Below are positions 21,920-32,640 of a stretch of 64,000 nucleotides of DNA, one piece after another. This DNA is from Ornithinimicrobium sp. INDO-MA30-4 (GTDB taxonomy: Bacteria > Actinomycetota > Actinomycetes > Actinomycetales > Dermatophilaceae). Where the stretch lies: NCBI RefSeq assembly GCF_021535045.1, contig NZ_CP091056.1:806001-870000 (forward strand), read 5' to 3'. The notes under the pieces were generated by a model. The model saw only the letters and a list, made by a program, of their open reading frames with translations. It ran no database searches and had not been told where the DNA came from. Position 1 is the stretch's first letter. Each line of letters starts with the position of its first letter. A program made the translations under genes and the position numbers.

Positions 21920-22531
21920 TTAGCGGGCGGCTGCGCTCACGATCGAAACGAAATGCTCGTGTATGCGGTCGTCCCCGGTGATTTCGGGGTGGAACGAGGT
22001 CGCCATCAGGTTGCCTTGACGCACCGCAACGATCCGGGTTTCGCCGTCGTAGTCAACGGTGGCCAGCGTCTCGACGTCGTCGCCAAGCTGCTCAACCCAC
22101 GGCGCGCGAATAAAGACGGCTCGATACGGGCCACCTTCTTCGGGCAATCCGTTGACCTCAAGGTCGCTCTCAAACGAGCTGACTTGGCGGCCAAAGGCAT
22201 TGCGGCGCACGGTGATGTCGAGCCCGCCGAAGGTTCGCTGCCCGCGGTGCGGGTCCACGATGTTGTCGGCGAGCATGATCATGCCGGCGCACGAGCCATA
22301 CACCGGCAGTCCGTTAGCGATCGCGGTTTGGATTGGCTCGCGCAGTTCAAAGACGCGGCTGAGGCGATCGATGGTGGTCGACTCTCCGCCAGGCAAGATC
22401 AACCCGTCGAGCGATTCGATCTCACTGGCACGGCGGACCGAGACAGCCTCAGCTCCGAGACGAGTCAGCGCCGCCAGGTGCTCGCGGAAGTCACCTTGGA
22501 CGGCGAGCACCCCAATGCGTGGCTTTACCAA
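21920..22531 (-). CDS. pdxT: PdxT, glutaminase subunit of PLP synthase
   Basis: Class I amidotransferase that releases ammonia for Pdx[14 protein letters not shown], nucleophile Cys in [10 protein letters not shown], and the catalytic His/Glu in SFHPEITGD. Intact, 203 residues. It starts at a TTG that overlaps the end of pdxS, so the two subunits are translated together. Confidence 0.95.
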   Translation of the reverse strand: MVKPRIGVLAVQGDFREHLAALTRLGAEAVSVRRASEIESLDGLILPGGESTTIDRLSRVFELREPIQTAIANGLPVYGSCAGMIMLADNIVDPHRGQRTFGGLDITVRRNAFGRQVSSFESDLEVNGLPEEGGPYRAVFIRAPWVEQLGDDVETLATVDYDGETRIVAVRQGNLMATSFHPEITGDDRIHEHFVSIVSAAAR

Positions 22532-23426
22532 CCGCGCTCAGCCAACCGGTGGGGCTGCGGGATGTCGTCGACGTTGATGCCAACCATCGCTTCACCCAGA
22601 CCACGCGACACGTTGGCGATGGTGTCCGGGTCGTCGTAGAACGTGGTGGCCTTGACGATCGCGGCAGCGCGCTGCTCGGGGTTGCCAGACTTGAAGATGC
22701 CTGATCCGACGAAGACGCCCTGGGCGCCCAACTGCATCATCATCGCTGCGTCGGCCGGGGTCGCGATGCCGCCGGCGGTGAACATGACGACGGGCAGGTA
22801 GCCGGTGCGAGCGACCTCAGCGACGAGCTCGTACGGTGCCTGCAGTTCCTTCGCGGCGACATACAACTCATCGGGGGCCATGCTGCTCAACCGGCGGATC
22901 TCGCCGCTGATGGTGCGCATGTGCATGGTGGCGTTGGAGACATCGCCGGTGCCGGCCTCACCCTTGGAGCGGATCATGGCCGCGCCTTCGGTGATGCGAC
23001 GCAGTGCTTCGCCGAGGTTCGTCGCGCCACAGACGAAGGGAGCGTCGAAGGCCCACTTGTCGATGTGGTTCTTGTAGTCGGCTGGGGTCAAGACCTCAGA
23101 CTCATCGATGTAGTCGACACCGAGGCTCTGCAAGACCTGGGCCTCGACGAAGTGGCCGATCCGCGCCTTGGCCATCACCGGGATCGAGACCGACTCGATG
23201 ATGCTCTGGATCATGTCCGGGTCACTCATCCGCGAGACGCCGCCCTGTGCGCGGATGTCCGCGGGGACGCGCTCGAGTGCCATGACGGCAACGGCGCCAG
23301 CATCTTGAGCGATCTTGGCCTGCTCGGCGGTCACAACGTCCATGATGACTCCGCCTTTAAGCATGTCAGCCATGCCGCGCTTGACGCGGTCGGTGGCAAC
23401 GTTGGCGGAGTTAGGGGGGTGGTCAT
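22525..23426 (-). CDS. pdxS: PdxS, PLP synthase subunit
   Basis: TIM-barrel enzyme making pyridoxal 5'-phosphate from ribose 5-phosphate, glyceraldehyde 3-phosphate and ammonia. [31 protein letters not shown] and [16 protein letters not shown] with the catalytic lysines. The ATG at 23426 gives MTT then [16 protein letters not shown] if the C6 run at 23413-23418 is really C7. Without that correction no conventional start is in frame near the expected position. Confidence 0.93.
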
Positions 23427-23503
23427 CAAAGCCTTTCGAAGCGTGCGCTGAATGCAACGTTCTATGGTACGGCGCGGGTCTGTTGGTCAGGGACAGTGGC
23501 CGG

Positions 23504-24003
23504 TCAACTGAGCGTTTGGTCATCGAAGACAACAGCGGCAGGCATGGGGGTATGCCCGGCCAGGTGCAATAGCCGCACCGCTCTGCGGCGGCGAACGGTC
23601 AAGGTCTGGCCGATCGCTTCGTTGTGGAAACGCCGGGCTAGGGCAACCCGCTCCGCGGTAGCGCTCAACGCAGGGCTAGGAGTGTCAACAACCACGGCGA
23701 GCATGTGGGTGAGCTCAGATTCGGCATCGCAGCGTTCCTGCGTCCACTCCCCTGTTGCTGCAGAGCATGGGTGGCCGCGTCGAGCAACAACTCGGCGCTG
23801 GCCGGGTTGAGCTCACCGCTGTAGGCGTCTTCGACGGCGGCTTCGGCTCGGCGGACAACCTGGGCATCAAGGGCTGCCTCGGTGGCTTCATTGCGGGTAT
23901 GCAGTCGGTCCAGCCGCACGGCCGTGAACGACAGCCACCAGCCCAGGGCCAACAGCAGGGCCAAAATCGCGACAATGGCCAGCCAGAGTTCAACGGAGCC
24001 CAA
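23504..24003 (-). CDS. Conserved actinobacterial membrane-anchored protein of unknown function
   Basis: About 165 residues. One N-terminal helix ([18 protein letters not shown]), then a helical cytosolic part with [29 protein letters not shown], a pattern repeated in this gene slot (between pdxS and pimA) across actinobacteria and reminiscent of LemA proteins. A frame break lies near 23745. A TTG at 24003 is a likely start and overlaps the pimA end. Function unknown. Confidence 0.7.
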
Positions 24004-25159
24004 GACTGCGCCTGACTCTCTTGCGTCGGGCGACTGGCACATACCGAGTGACTTCAGCGCCATCGCCTCGGACGGAGTCATAGACAGCGACGATCCGCTC
24101 GCCCACTGGAGCCCAGTCATACTGTCTGGCTCGGTGCGGCCCTGCATCGCTAAGCGTTGGCGCTCGGCGGGGTCGCACCAGAGGTCATCGATCGCTGCGG
24201 CGAGGGCGTCGGAGTCACCATGGGGAAGGTCTGGCCACCGAGCGGTGGGTCCAAGACATCACCGAAGGCCACGAGGTCGCTGGCCATGATCGGGGCTCCC
24301 GCTGCTAGAGCTTCGGTGAGGATGATGCCGAAACTTTCGCCGCCGGTGTTGGGCGCGATGTAGATGTCGGTGCCAGCCAGCAGGGCTTCTTTGTCGTGCG
24401 CCGAGACGGGGCCGTGCAGACGGATCGAGTCTCGGACAGCGGGAGTCAGTCCGTGCAGGAATGTCTCGATCGCTCCTGGCCCTGCGATGTCGAGGCAAGC
24501 TGCTGGGTGCTGCGCCAAGATTGACGGCCACGCCTTGAGCAGCACTGCCAGTCCCTTGCGTGGCTCGGTGAATCGTCCCAGGAAGAGCACGTTGGGCCCA
24601 CCGGTGCGGCGGACCTCTGCGTCCCGCAACCCGGTGAAGGGCGTGGTGTTCAATCCGTTGGGGATCACCACGCTGGGCCCGCCGAGTTGTTCGCTGACGG
24701 TGCGCGCAGCCTCTTCGGAGACGGCGATGCGCGCCGAGATTTTGTCCAGGCCCGGTTGCAGCATGGGGCCGGCCAGCCGCAATGCGCGTGACTTGATTTG
24801 CGAGGAGTGGAAGGTTGCGACAACGGGGCCGGTCACCGCCCAGAGTGCCAACAGGGACACGCTGGGGCTAGCGGGTTCGTGGATGTGCACGACATCAAAG
24901 CCACCCCGGTGACCCAGCGCCGAGTGCGCGCGGAAGCCAGCGGGCCAAAAGCGAGGCGGGCGACTGAGCCGTTGTAGCGGACGGACACCGTCCCACCAGC
25001 CGAGGTCACGCCCTCTGGCAAAGCTGATTCGTCATCGGCGGGTGCCAAAACGCTGACTTGGTGGCCGTGTCCGCGCAGCCAGTGGGCCAGCTCGAGGACG
25101 TGCTGCTGGACTCCGCCAGGCACGTCAATGGCGTAGGGGCTGACGAGTCCGACTCTCAC
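23990..25159 (-). CDS. pimA: PimA, phosphatidylinositol alpha-mannosyltransferase
   Basis: GT4 glycosyltransferase adding the first mannose of PI-mannosides at the inner membrane face. A GTG at 25159 gives VRVGLVSPYAIDVPGGVQQH with the glycine-rich acceptor loop. HIHEPASPSVSLLAL, FLGRFTEPRKGL and the nucleotide-sugar motif GGESFGIILTEALAAGAPI follow. Frame breaks lie near 24905 and near 24190. It overlaps patA (GTGA). Confidence 0.92.
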
Positions 25160-26073
25160 GCTGTCCTCGACAAAGACGCGCTGCATCATGTGCCAGTCGT
25201 GGGTGTGCTCTCGCACGGCGGCACCAATGAAGTCGGCGCATTGTTGAGTCATCGCTTGGATGCGCTCGGTCTTAGTGCCCTCGCCTGGGTCAATAACCAG
25301 TGGCCCAAACTAATCACAATCCGGTATGCCGCCGGTCCGGGTAACAGGTCCTCACGCAGCTCGTAGTGCACTGAGGCCGCGCGCAAGGGTGCTCCGGTGG
25401 CAACAGCCAGCGCGGCCGGGCCTGCCGCCATCGCCGCGGTGCCGCCGAGGAAGTTGACGCGCACCCCTGAATCGGTGAGATCGCGATCGGCCAGCAATGG
25501 CACGAAGCCGCCCGCTTTGACCGTCGAGATCAACTCGCGAAAGACGCCTTCGCGACCGGTCAGCGGATAGATCGTCATGCCGAGCGCTTCGCGGAAGGCC
25601 ACGAACTCTTGAAATAGCTCTTCAGGTTTGAGCCGCTCAGCGACCGTGGTGACCGGGGCCATGTGATTGGTGGCCCACCCGCCAGCGGTGTCCCAGTTGC
25701 CGAGGTGTCCGAGGAAGATGATGTGCCCGTCGCCTGCAGCCAGCGACTCACGGACTGACTCGTCGTTGACGGTGCGGACTCGCTGAGCCAGATCATCCGG
25801 GGTGCGGTCAGCCAAGCGAAAGGCGTCGCACCAATAGCGCAGATAGGAGGCGATGCCGTCAGAGACCATCCGTTCCAGGGCAGCAGAGGGCATCGAAGGG
25901 TGAACGCGGGCATAGTTGCCGCGCATTCGCTGCACATCGCGCCCATTGCGACGGGTGGTGATGCGCGCGCCGAGGTCGAAGGCGCCGTAGGCCAGGCGCT
26001 CGGGGGCTACCCGGACGAGTTTCCAACCGGCGCGAAAGGCTAGGAGCGACAGGCGCTCGCTGGTGCGACTCAC
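25156..26073 (-). CDS. patA: PatA-like PI-mannoside acyltransferase
   Basis: Lysophospholipid-acyltransferase-like enzyme that acylates PIM. The catalytic HLGNWD (H-x4-D) lies near residue 120, with PLLADRDLTDSGVRVNFLGG further on. A single-base gap near 25300 separates the main part from the tail, which includes MTQQCADFIGAAVREH. A second gap near 25170 is needed for the stop that overlaps pimA. GTG start overlaps the pgsA stop. Confidence 0.88.
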
Positions 26074-26681
26074 CCGTCCATGCGCGTCTGCTCACGCACC
26101 TGCGCCATCCGCTGCCAGACCGTCAGCGAACTGGCTAGCGCGAGCGCAATCAGCGTGACCGTCAAGACCCACACCGGCAGGAACAATCCAACGAAACCGG
26201 TGGCAACCAAGACGATGACCAAACGATCAGCGCGCTCGGCGATGCCGCCGCTTGCCGTCATACCCAGGCCTTCTGCTCGTGCTTTGGCATAGCTCACAGT
26301 GAAGCCAAGGATCAGGCACAAGAGCGCGAGGTAGGCGGTGATGGGGTCGTCGCCACGGCCCATGAAATAGATGACCAGACCGCCAAAAATGGCTCCGTCG
26401 CCAACGCGGTCCATCGTGGAGTCCAGGAAGGCTCCCCAGCGCGAGGTGGTGCCCGCCAGGCGGGCCATCGTGCCGTCAATGAGATCGGTGAAGATGAAGC
26501 AGGTGATGAAGACGCTGCCCCACCAGAGGTATCCGAGCGGATAGAAGATCATTGCGCCGAGGACGACGCCGATGGTGCCAAACACGGTGACCATGTCGGG
26601 CGTGATGTTGTAGCGAAGGAAGAAGCGAGCCAGCGGGGTGAAGAGTCCGGTGAAGAAGGCGCGCGCGTATTTGTTCAGCAT
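26070..26681 (-). CDS. pgsA: CDP-alcohol phosphatidyltransferase (phosphatidylinositol-phosphate synthase)
   Basis: Integral membrane enzyme of 203 residues with about six helices. The CDP-alcohol motif is complete: DGTMARLAGTTSRWGAFLD followed by STMDRVGD. Its place beside patA and pimA indicates inositol phosphate as acceptor. ATG at 26681 overlaps the HIT gene by 7 bases. Confidence 0.93.
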   Translation of the reverse strand: MLNKYARAFFTGLFTPLARFFLRYNITPDMVTVFGTIGVVLGAMIFYPLGYLWWGSVFITCFIFTDLIDGTMARLAGTTSRWGAFLDSTMDRVGDGAIFGGLVIYFMGRGDDPITAYLALLCLILGFTVSYAKARAEGLGMTASGGIAERADRLVIVLVATGFVGLFLPVWVLTVTLIALALASSLTVWQRMAQVREQTRMDG

Positions 26682-27237
26682 GCGCTCTCCCATACGTCGC
26701 TCAGTTGCTGTCTGACATCCTCGAGCAGCACTGGCAGCGCCTTGGTCTGACCAATGATCGGCAGGAAGTTCATGTCGCCACCCCATCGGGGAACAATGTG
26801 TTGGTGCAGGTGAGCGGCCACGCCAGCGCCCGCGACATCACCCTGGTTCATCCCGATATTGAAGCCCGCCGGGTTGCTGGAGGCTTTGAGTGCGCGCACG
26901 GCTTGCTAGTAAACGCGGTGAACTCAGCGGTCTCGTCGTCGTCCAAATCGATGTAGGCCGCGACGTGACGGTAGGGGACGATCAGCAGGTGCCCGGGGTT
27001 GTAGGGGAAGAGGTTGAGCACCACGTAGCAGTGCTCGCCGCGGTGCACGATGAGGCCGTCGGCGTCGCTCTTGAGTGGGGCCGCGCAAACGGGCAACCCT
27101 CCCTGCGTCCTTGGATGGCCGCTCGCCCTTGACGTAGGCCATCCGGTGCGGGTCCAGAGTCGCTCAAAGCCATCTGGGACTCCCACGAGGTCCTCAGCCG
27201 GTTCGGTGTTGTCGGAGTCCGCCTGCATGCCTGTCAT
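26675..27237 (-). CDS. HIT-domain nucleotide hydrolase/phosphorylase
   Basis: Histidine-triad protein of about 185 residues; catalytic HLHQHIVPRW. CYVVLNLFPYNPGHLLIVPYR and MNQGDVAGAGV are typical of the actinobacterial Ap4A-phosphorylase-like group that heads the PIM operon. Frame breaks lie near 27110 and near 26905. Confidence 0.88.
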
Positions 27238-27284
27238 CTTAAAGGGCGGGGAAGGAATAACCGCCCTCGAGAGTTGAACATCAC

Positions 27285-27721
27285 ATGGATATGGAAGACG
27301 AGATTTTGCCCGCATCGTCCTGGGTCCGCGACCAGTTGGCTGAGATTGACCGCACCGGCGACACCGCCAGCGTCGACATCCAAGGCCGCGACATCGTGGT
27401 GTATTCAATGCGTGGTCGCAAGACCGGGGCGTTGCGTCGGGTTCCGCTAATGCGCGTTGAGCACGACGGTTCGTATGCGGCGGTCGCCAGCAAGGGCGGG
27501 CACTCGAGCACCCCGAGTGGTTCCACAACCTCGTTGCTGACCCAGAAGTCACCGTGCAAGACGGTAAGCAGCACATCAAGGGGCGGGCGCGGATCGTTGA
27601 GGGCGAAGAGCGTGCGCAGTGGTGGGAGCGCTCGGTTGAGGCCTTTCCGACCTACGCAGAGTATGAGGCGAAGACTGAGGGCCTGCGTGAGATCCCGGTG
27701 TTTGTGATTGACCCGGTCTGA
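27285..27721 (+). CDS. Deazaflavin (F420)-dependent nitroreductase-family protein
   Basis: Small split-barrel protein of about 145 residues; SMRGRKTGALRRVPLMRVEHDGSY and HNLVADPEVTVQDG are hallmarks of the Ddn/FDOR family, which binds F420H2. Frame breaks lie near 27500 and near 27530; the end reads EIPVFVIDPV. It is divergent from the HIT-PIM operon. The substrate is unknown. Confidence 0.88.
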
Positions 27722-27729
27722 GTCGATGA

Positions 27730-27758
27730 GGTGTTTCGGCTAGCTCAGCCGAAACACC
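27730..27758. terminator. Perfect 12-bp hairpin terminator
   Basis: GGTGTTTCGGCT pairs with AGCCGAAACACC around a five-base loop, 8 bases after the F420-type gene. It also contains the stop codon of the convergent gene on the minus strand, so it may serve both. Confidence 0.7.
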
Positions 27759-28179
27759 GTCACTTGGCTCGCCCATGCGCCGCTCGCATCCAGGACCTCT
27801 TGGGGCAGTTTGAGCGTGTTTGGCCATTGGCATCCGGCGTAGCCCAGGGCTTTGGCGTCGGCGGTGGCCCGCCGCAGCATCCCCAAGAGCGCGCCCGCCG
27901 AATTGTCGCGGGCAAAGATCGCCAGGATCTCAGCATGCGGCGGCTTGGCTGAGATAATCGGCAATATCGGCGGGAGCGACAGCGTTATCGTCCCTGCGTG
28001 CTGGCCCTCAACTTCGGCGACCCACTGGGCAACTGAGTCCCCGCGGCCAGCCACGCCCGCGCATACTCATCGAGAAAACCAGGCGCAGGTGCGGTTCCAG
28101 CCGCCCGCAGAGCCTGGGTATGCAGAGCGGCGGCCAGCAAGGACTCATCCCTGCTTAGCCGCCGCGCCCGCATGTTCAT
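27740..28179 (-). CDS. Hypothetical protein, possibly GNAT acetyltransferase-like
   Basis: About 145 residues when a gap near 28040 is bridged. LAIFARDNSAGALLGMLRRATADAKALGYAG resembles motif A and following helix of GNAT enzymes (the residues before the helix are R-D-N-S-A-G-A-L), but the match is loose. It lies just downstream of thrS on the same strand and is probably co-transcribed. Confidence 0.55.
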
Positions 28180-28188
28180 GCTTGGACT

Positions 28189-30190
28189 CTAGACCTGCAC
28201 CCGGTCACGCACAGCCGTGACGATCTCATCGATCGATTCGGCGACGGGGACACCGTTGCGCTGCGTGCCGTCGCGATAGCGGAACGACACCGCGCCAGCC
28301 TCCATATCCTCTCCCCCAGCGATCAGCATGAACGGCACCTTGGATTTTTGCGCCGTGCGGATCTTTTGGGAAGCGCTCGTCGCTCGCGTCAACCTCAACG
28401 CGAATGCCGTGCTCACGCAGTTGCGCGGCGACACCGTCAAGGTATTCGACGAACGGCTCCGCGACCGGGATCGCGGTGACCGTGACCGGGGCCAACCAGG
28501 GTGGGAACGCTCCGGCGTAGTGCTCAACCAATACGCCGAAGAAGCGCTCAATCGAGCCAAACAGCGCGCGGTGGATCATGATCGGGCGCTGACGGGTGCC
28601 GTCGTTGGCCTGATATTCAAGGTCGAAACGCTCGGGCAGGTTGAAGTCCAACTGAATGGTCGACATCTGCCAGGTTCGACCAATCGCGTCACGGGCCTGC
28701 ACCGAAATCTTGGGGCCATAGAACGCGGCACCGTTCGGGTCATCGACCAACTCCAGGCCAGACTCGGTGGCCACCCGGCGCAGCGTCTCAGTGGCTTCGT
28801 CCCAGACGTCGAGATCACCGACATACTTCTCCGGGTTGCGGGTCGAGAGCTCGAGGTAATAGTCGTCGAGGCCGTAGTCCGCCAGCAGCTGCAGCACAAA
28901 GCCCAGAAGGCTCTTGAGCTCAGACTCGACCTGATCGCGCGCAACATAGATGTGCGCGTCGTCTTGGTCATACCGCGCACTCGGGTCAGTCCGTGCACGA
29001 CGCCAGACTTTTCGTAGCGATAGACCGAGCCAAACTCAAACATCCGCAGCGGCAACTCGCGGTAGGAGCGACCACGTGCGTCGAAGATCAAGCAGTGGAA
29101 CGGGCAGTTCATCGGCTTGAGGTAGTAGTCCTGGCCGGCCTTGCGGACCTCGCCGGTCTCGGGGTCGCGCTCCTCATCCACGTGCATGGGCGGGAACATG
29201 CCATCGGCATACCAGTCGAGGTGGCCGAGGTCTCAAAGAGGTTGGACTTGGTGATGTGCGGGGAGTTCACGAACTCATAGCCAGCCTGCTCGTGCCGCTG
29301 CCGCGAATAGTCCTCCATCAACCGGCGCACGGTGCCGCCCTTGGGGTGGAAGACGGGCAGGCCCGAGCCCAACTGGTCGGGGAAGGAAAACAGGTCAAGC
29401 TCGACGCCCAACTTGCGGTGGTCGCGCTTTTCAGCCTCCGCAAGACGATCCAGGTATGCGGTCAGCTCGGGCTTCGTGGGCCATGCGGTGCCATAGATGC
29501 GCTGCAACTGCTTGTTGTTTTCGTTGCCGCGCCAATAGGCAGCGGCCGAGCGCATGATCTTGAAAGCGTTGCTGATCAACTTAGTGTTGGGCAAGTGCGG
29601 CCCGCGGCACAGGTCTGACCAGATGACATCGCCGGTGCGGCCCTTGTTGTCATACATCGTCAACTCAGCGCCACCAACCTCGACTGATGCGCCTTCGGCT
29701 GCTTCTTCGGCGCCGCCTTTGAGGGAGATCAGCTCCATCTTGTACGGCTCATCGGCCAACTCGACACGAGCCTCGTCGTCGCTGATCGCGCGACGGTGGA
29801 AGGTCTGGCCGGTGTTGATGATCTTTGCATGGCCTTTTCGAGGCGCTTCAGGTCATCGGGGGTAAAGGGCTCTTCGACGTCGAAGTCGTAGTAGAAGCCG
29901 TCACGGATGAACGGGCCAATGCCCAACTTCGCAGCCGGGAAAGTCTGCTGCACCGCTTGAGCCAAGACGTGCGCGGTCGAGTGACGCAACACGTTGAGGC
30001 CATCTTCAGACTCAATCGAGACACCCTCGACAACGTCGCCGTCGCTCAGCGGGGCGACCAGGTCAACGAGGTCACCGTTGCGGCGTGCGACCACGATCAA
30101 CTTGTCATCGCTGAACAAGTCTGTGCTCGTCGTGCCCGCGTCCACCGATCGCTCTTGACCATCGACGGTGATGCGGATTAGTTCAGACAC
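28189..30190 (-). CDS. thrS: Threonyl-tRNA synthetase
   Basis: Class II synthetase of about 665 residues. TGS domain ([20 protein letters not shown]), editing domain [22 protein letters not shown], then the core with [17 protein letters not shown] and [22 protein letters not shown] at 30190 is preceded by AAGGAG eight bases upstream, better than the ATG before it. At least five single-base gaps, near 29830, 29215, 28960, 28365 and 28290. It overlaps the end of vapC. Confidence 0.94.
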
Positions 30191-30665
30191 GACGTGAGCT
30201 CCTTGCATGGTGAAACAGGTGAGGTCTCAGCGTATGCCAAACGTGGTCTGCATCGACACCATCAGCCGTGCCTTCACGACGCCGAAGGCACCCCGCAGCC
30301 GCGAAGTCTTCGCCCTTAAACAGCAGTGGTTCGCCTGTCACTCGATGGAGGGCGTAGGCGAAACAGTCGCCGAGGTTCAGACCAGCGGAGTGGCCACTGC
30401 CTTTCCCGAAGTCGATGTACGCCTGCCGAGCGATCGTGTACTGCTCCTCATTAAAGGGGACCACCGCGATACTGGCCCCGCGCACCAAGTCATCGAGCTG
30501 GCGTCTCAGATGCACGGGGACTCGTTGACCTAACACGATGCTGGCCTCAAGCAAGGTAGCTGCGGACACTTTGGGTGCAGGGTCCTCCTCCAGCGCGTGC
30601 AGGAAGCGTGCCCTGTCACTTTCAGCGGTCACGATCGCCACGAGCGCAGAGCTGTCAACGATCAC
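30183..30665 (-). CDS. vapC: VapC, PIN-domain toxin ribonuclease
   Basis: PIN-domain RNase. [12 protein letters not shown] has the first acidic residue, LLEASIVLG the second, [24 protein letters not shown] the remaining ones. The family usually ends near residue 130; this frame runs to 160 and overlaps thrS, so a base may be lost near 30300. GTG start overlaps the vapB stop (GTGA), the normal toxin-antitoxin coupling. Confidence 0.9.
   Translation of the reverse strand: MIVDSSALVAIVTAESDRARFLHALEEDPAPKVSAATLLEASIVLGQRVPVHLRRQLDDLVRGASIAVVPFNEEQYTIARQAYIDFGKGSGHSAGLNLGDCFAYALHRVTGEPLLFKGEDFAAAGCLRRREGTADGVDADHVWHTLRPHLFHHARSSRRV
30216..30247. repeat. Direct repeat, copy 1 of 2, flanking vapBC
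   Basis: 32 bases including GAGGTCTCAGCG; 27 of 32 match the copy at 31004-31035. The pair brackets vapBC, and this copy lies just upstream of thrS. Confidence 0.75.
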
Positions 30666-30937
30666 TTGGGCAACCCCAAGTCGTCATACATGTCCTCCTG
30701 TGCCGCCCGGATGCGCTCTCGATCTTCATCGGTCAGGCCAGCGTCGCAAGCCCGGACCACCTTCTCCATCGCTGCCCTGCGCTGGTGAGCCCAGGGGGCT
30801 TCCACGTCCGCACTCCCCAACTCAGCGAGGCGCCGAGCGACAGCATCTTCAACTGCGCTCGTCTGGCTCTGCCCGGTGCGGCGGGCCAGCTCGCGCACCA
30901 ACTCGTGGGTGCGAGGGTTTTTGATGTTGAGGCTCAT
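30662..30937 (-). CDS. vapB: VapB, antitoxin
   Basis: 91 residues, intact. MSLNIKNPRTHELVRELARR followed by TGQSQTSAVEDAV is the PSK-type VapB N-terminus that binds DNA; the C-terminus (DEDRERIRAAQEDMYDDLGL) should wrap VapC. It overlaps vapC by four bases. Confidence 0.93.
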   Translation of the reverse strand: MSLNIKNPRTHELVRELARRTGQSQTSAVEDAVARRLAELGSADVEAPWAHQRRAAMEKVVRACDAGLTDEDRERIRAAQEDMYDDLGLPK

Positions 30938-30942
30938 GGCAC

Positions 30943-30977
30943 GAGTCTACCATCCTGCTTGGTAGAAAGGTAGACTC
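30943..30977. promoter_or_regulatory. Candidate VapB operator
   Basis: GAGTCTACC at 30943-30951 and GGTAGACTC at 30969-30977 are a perfect inverted pair; an inner CTACCA/TGGTAG pair at 47-52 and 60-65 gives three half-sites of the same TCTACC core. It lies 6 bases upstream of the vapB ATG, where autoregulatory VapBC complexes bind. Confidence 0.65.
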
Positions 30978-31003
30978 TAGCGAGATCTCCCTCCCGGGAG
31001 AAG

Positions 31004-31035
31004 CAGATGAGGTCTCAGCGCATGCCACGCGCGGT
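31004..31035. repeat. Direct repeat, copy 2 of 2, flanking vapBC
   Basis: Partner of 30216-30247, same orientation, five mismatches. It lies beyond the vapB operator, so the module between the copies is about 790 bp. Confidence 0.75.
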
Positions 31036-31100
31036 TCGCGGACGTAGTATCCGAGCAGCGGCCCCTCATTGAGTAGGGCCCCTTGGGTCAGGGGCCTGAT

Positions 31101-31494
31101 ATGTCGAAGAAGAGCGTGGCTATTGGGTCAATCGTCGCGCCACTGCTGGGGGCGGCCACCTGGATGATCTGGTGTGGTTTCGACACCACGTACTACCCCG
31201 AAGGTAGTGGTGCGCCTTCACGACCTGGCAGGTCGTGGGCTGTGGCATCACCTTCCTCGTGCTCACCGCTGCGCTCGCCTATCGTTACTCTTCAGCCCGC
31301 TCAAGTTCCTCACGTCACTGAGCGTGGGCTGTGCCTCAAGTATCGGTTTTTGGCTGGCCTGGACCATCCAGGCGGCGATGACCGATGACAGCGGCTTGTT
31401 TGCAGTCGGCGCACTTCTGTTGGCGCTCGGCCTGGGAATCGGCACGGCCGTGGGCGTCGCACTTGGGGTGGCGGCCAAGCAATCAGGTTTTTGA
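31101..31494 (+). CDS. Small four-helix membrane protein, unknown
   Basis: About 131 residues once two gaps (near 31205 and 31290) are bridged. Four hydrophobic spans are seen: IGSIVAPLLGAATWMIW, VVGCGITFLVLTAALAY, LTSLSVGCASSIGFWLAW, and LFAVGALLLALGLGIGTAVG. No family recognised. It is followed at once by the malate-synthase relic. Confidence 0.6.
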
Positions 31495-31514
31495 CGCAAA
31501 CGGTCAGGCCAGCG

Positions 31515-32343
31515 GGCATGACTCAGGCTGTTGGTACAGGGATGTGTCGAGCGCAATTGAGCAGCAATGCTCACTGCCAGCCAACAGCATCCGGGTGAGC
31601 GTTTTGCTGGAGACGGTGCACGCTGCATACCAAATGGAGGAGATCGTGCACGCACTGCGCGGCGGGTGACAGGGTTGACTGGCGGCCCGGTCGCTGAGGT
31701 GCCCAGTGGTCTGAATGACGACTCCAGCACGCGGGCGCAGCAACGGGTCCGCCGCGACAAGGCTCGCGAAGCCAGCGACGGTTTCTGTGGAGCCTGGGTG
31801 CTGCACCCGGCCCTGGTGCCGGTGGCGCGGGCGGCTTTCAGCATGACTTCGCTCGGGGGCCCTGAGAGTATGCAGCGGGACCGGCCGACGACCACGGCGC
31901 TGGTCGACCCGCAGCGGTTGGCCGACACGACTTCGCTGGTTGAAGCGCCGACGCTGTCGGGGCTGCGCGGCAACTTGCGGGTGTCGTTGCGCTACCTGAC
32001 GGCCTGGTTTGAAGGCCAGGCTTCGATGGTGATCGATGGCCAGGTCGAAGACTTCGGCACCGTCGAGCTAGCCCGGCTGCAGATGTGGCAGTGGGCGCAT
32101 CACCAGGTGCGGCTGGCCGAGGGTCTGACCGTTTCTGAACGGTTGGTTGACCGATTGATGAATGAAGAAGTCTCGATGTTGCTCCGGCGCCAACCTGCGG
32201 CACGGGAACGGATCGAGCTGGCCGCGCAGCTGTTGCGTGAAGCGGTCGGGCCAGGTGAACCACCGGCGTTCATCTCAAGCAGGGCGTATGCAGCGCTGAT
32301 GGGTGAGCAGGTTAGCCCGGTGGCCGAGCAGTCGGCTGCTTAG
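31515..32343 (+). pseudogene. Malate synthase relic, copy A
   Basis: Central and C-terminal pieces of a malate synthase A. ANSIRVSVLLETVHAAYQME and EIVHALRG come first. The text then jumps to GGPVAEVPSG, FCGAWVLHPALVPVARAAF, SGLRGNLRVSLRYLTAWFEG and DFGTVELARLQMWQWAHH. The N-terminal half is absent, and about 90 residues in the middle (with the catalytic Asp region) are deleted, so it cannot work. A related fragment lies at 36497. Confidence 0.8.
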
Positions 32344-32347
32344 GCGA

Positions 32348-32640
32348 TCAGAAGCCGGGCGGGACCACAAAGGTTTCGTCCGGCTTCGGCGCGAACAACA
32401 GGGCTTCCGGCGCGTGGGTGGCATAGTGCGTCGGCATCGCGCAGCGAGCCCAGGTAATCGCGCGTTCGTCGCCAGCGGGCAGGTCTGCCATGTGTCGAAC
32501 AACTCGGTGTCCCCGCGAACCAGACCACCAAGTCGTTGCTACGGATCAAGAACCCATTGGCGGCGTTGGGCCGGTACGGCATCTTGCGGCCCTGGTGAAT
32601 CGCGTCGACCAACAACACCTCGAGGTATGTCTGGTCTGGC
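32348..32640 (-). pseudogene. Fragment of an unidentified gene, copy A
   Basis: Convergent with the malate-synthase relic. With gaps bridged it reads DQTYLEVLLVDAIHQGRKMP then YRPNAANGFLIRSNDLVVWF and ends ALLFAPKPDETFVVPPGF. I do not recognise the family. A diverged copy follows the second malate-synthase relic (37247-37378), so the two genes travelled as a block. Confidence 0.5.

Noticed and set aside
31036..31100. Hairpin-like CG-rich stretch before the small membrane protein
   Set aside because: GGCCCC/GGGGCC pairs are present but several weak foldings compete and no T tract follows; not enough for a terminator call.
31515..32343. A working malate synthase for the glyoxylate shunt
   Set aside because: The N-terminal half and an internal segment of about 90 residues are missing, so it is a relic, as is the copy at 36497.
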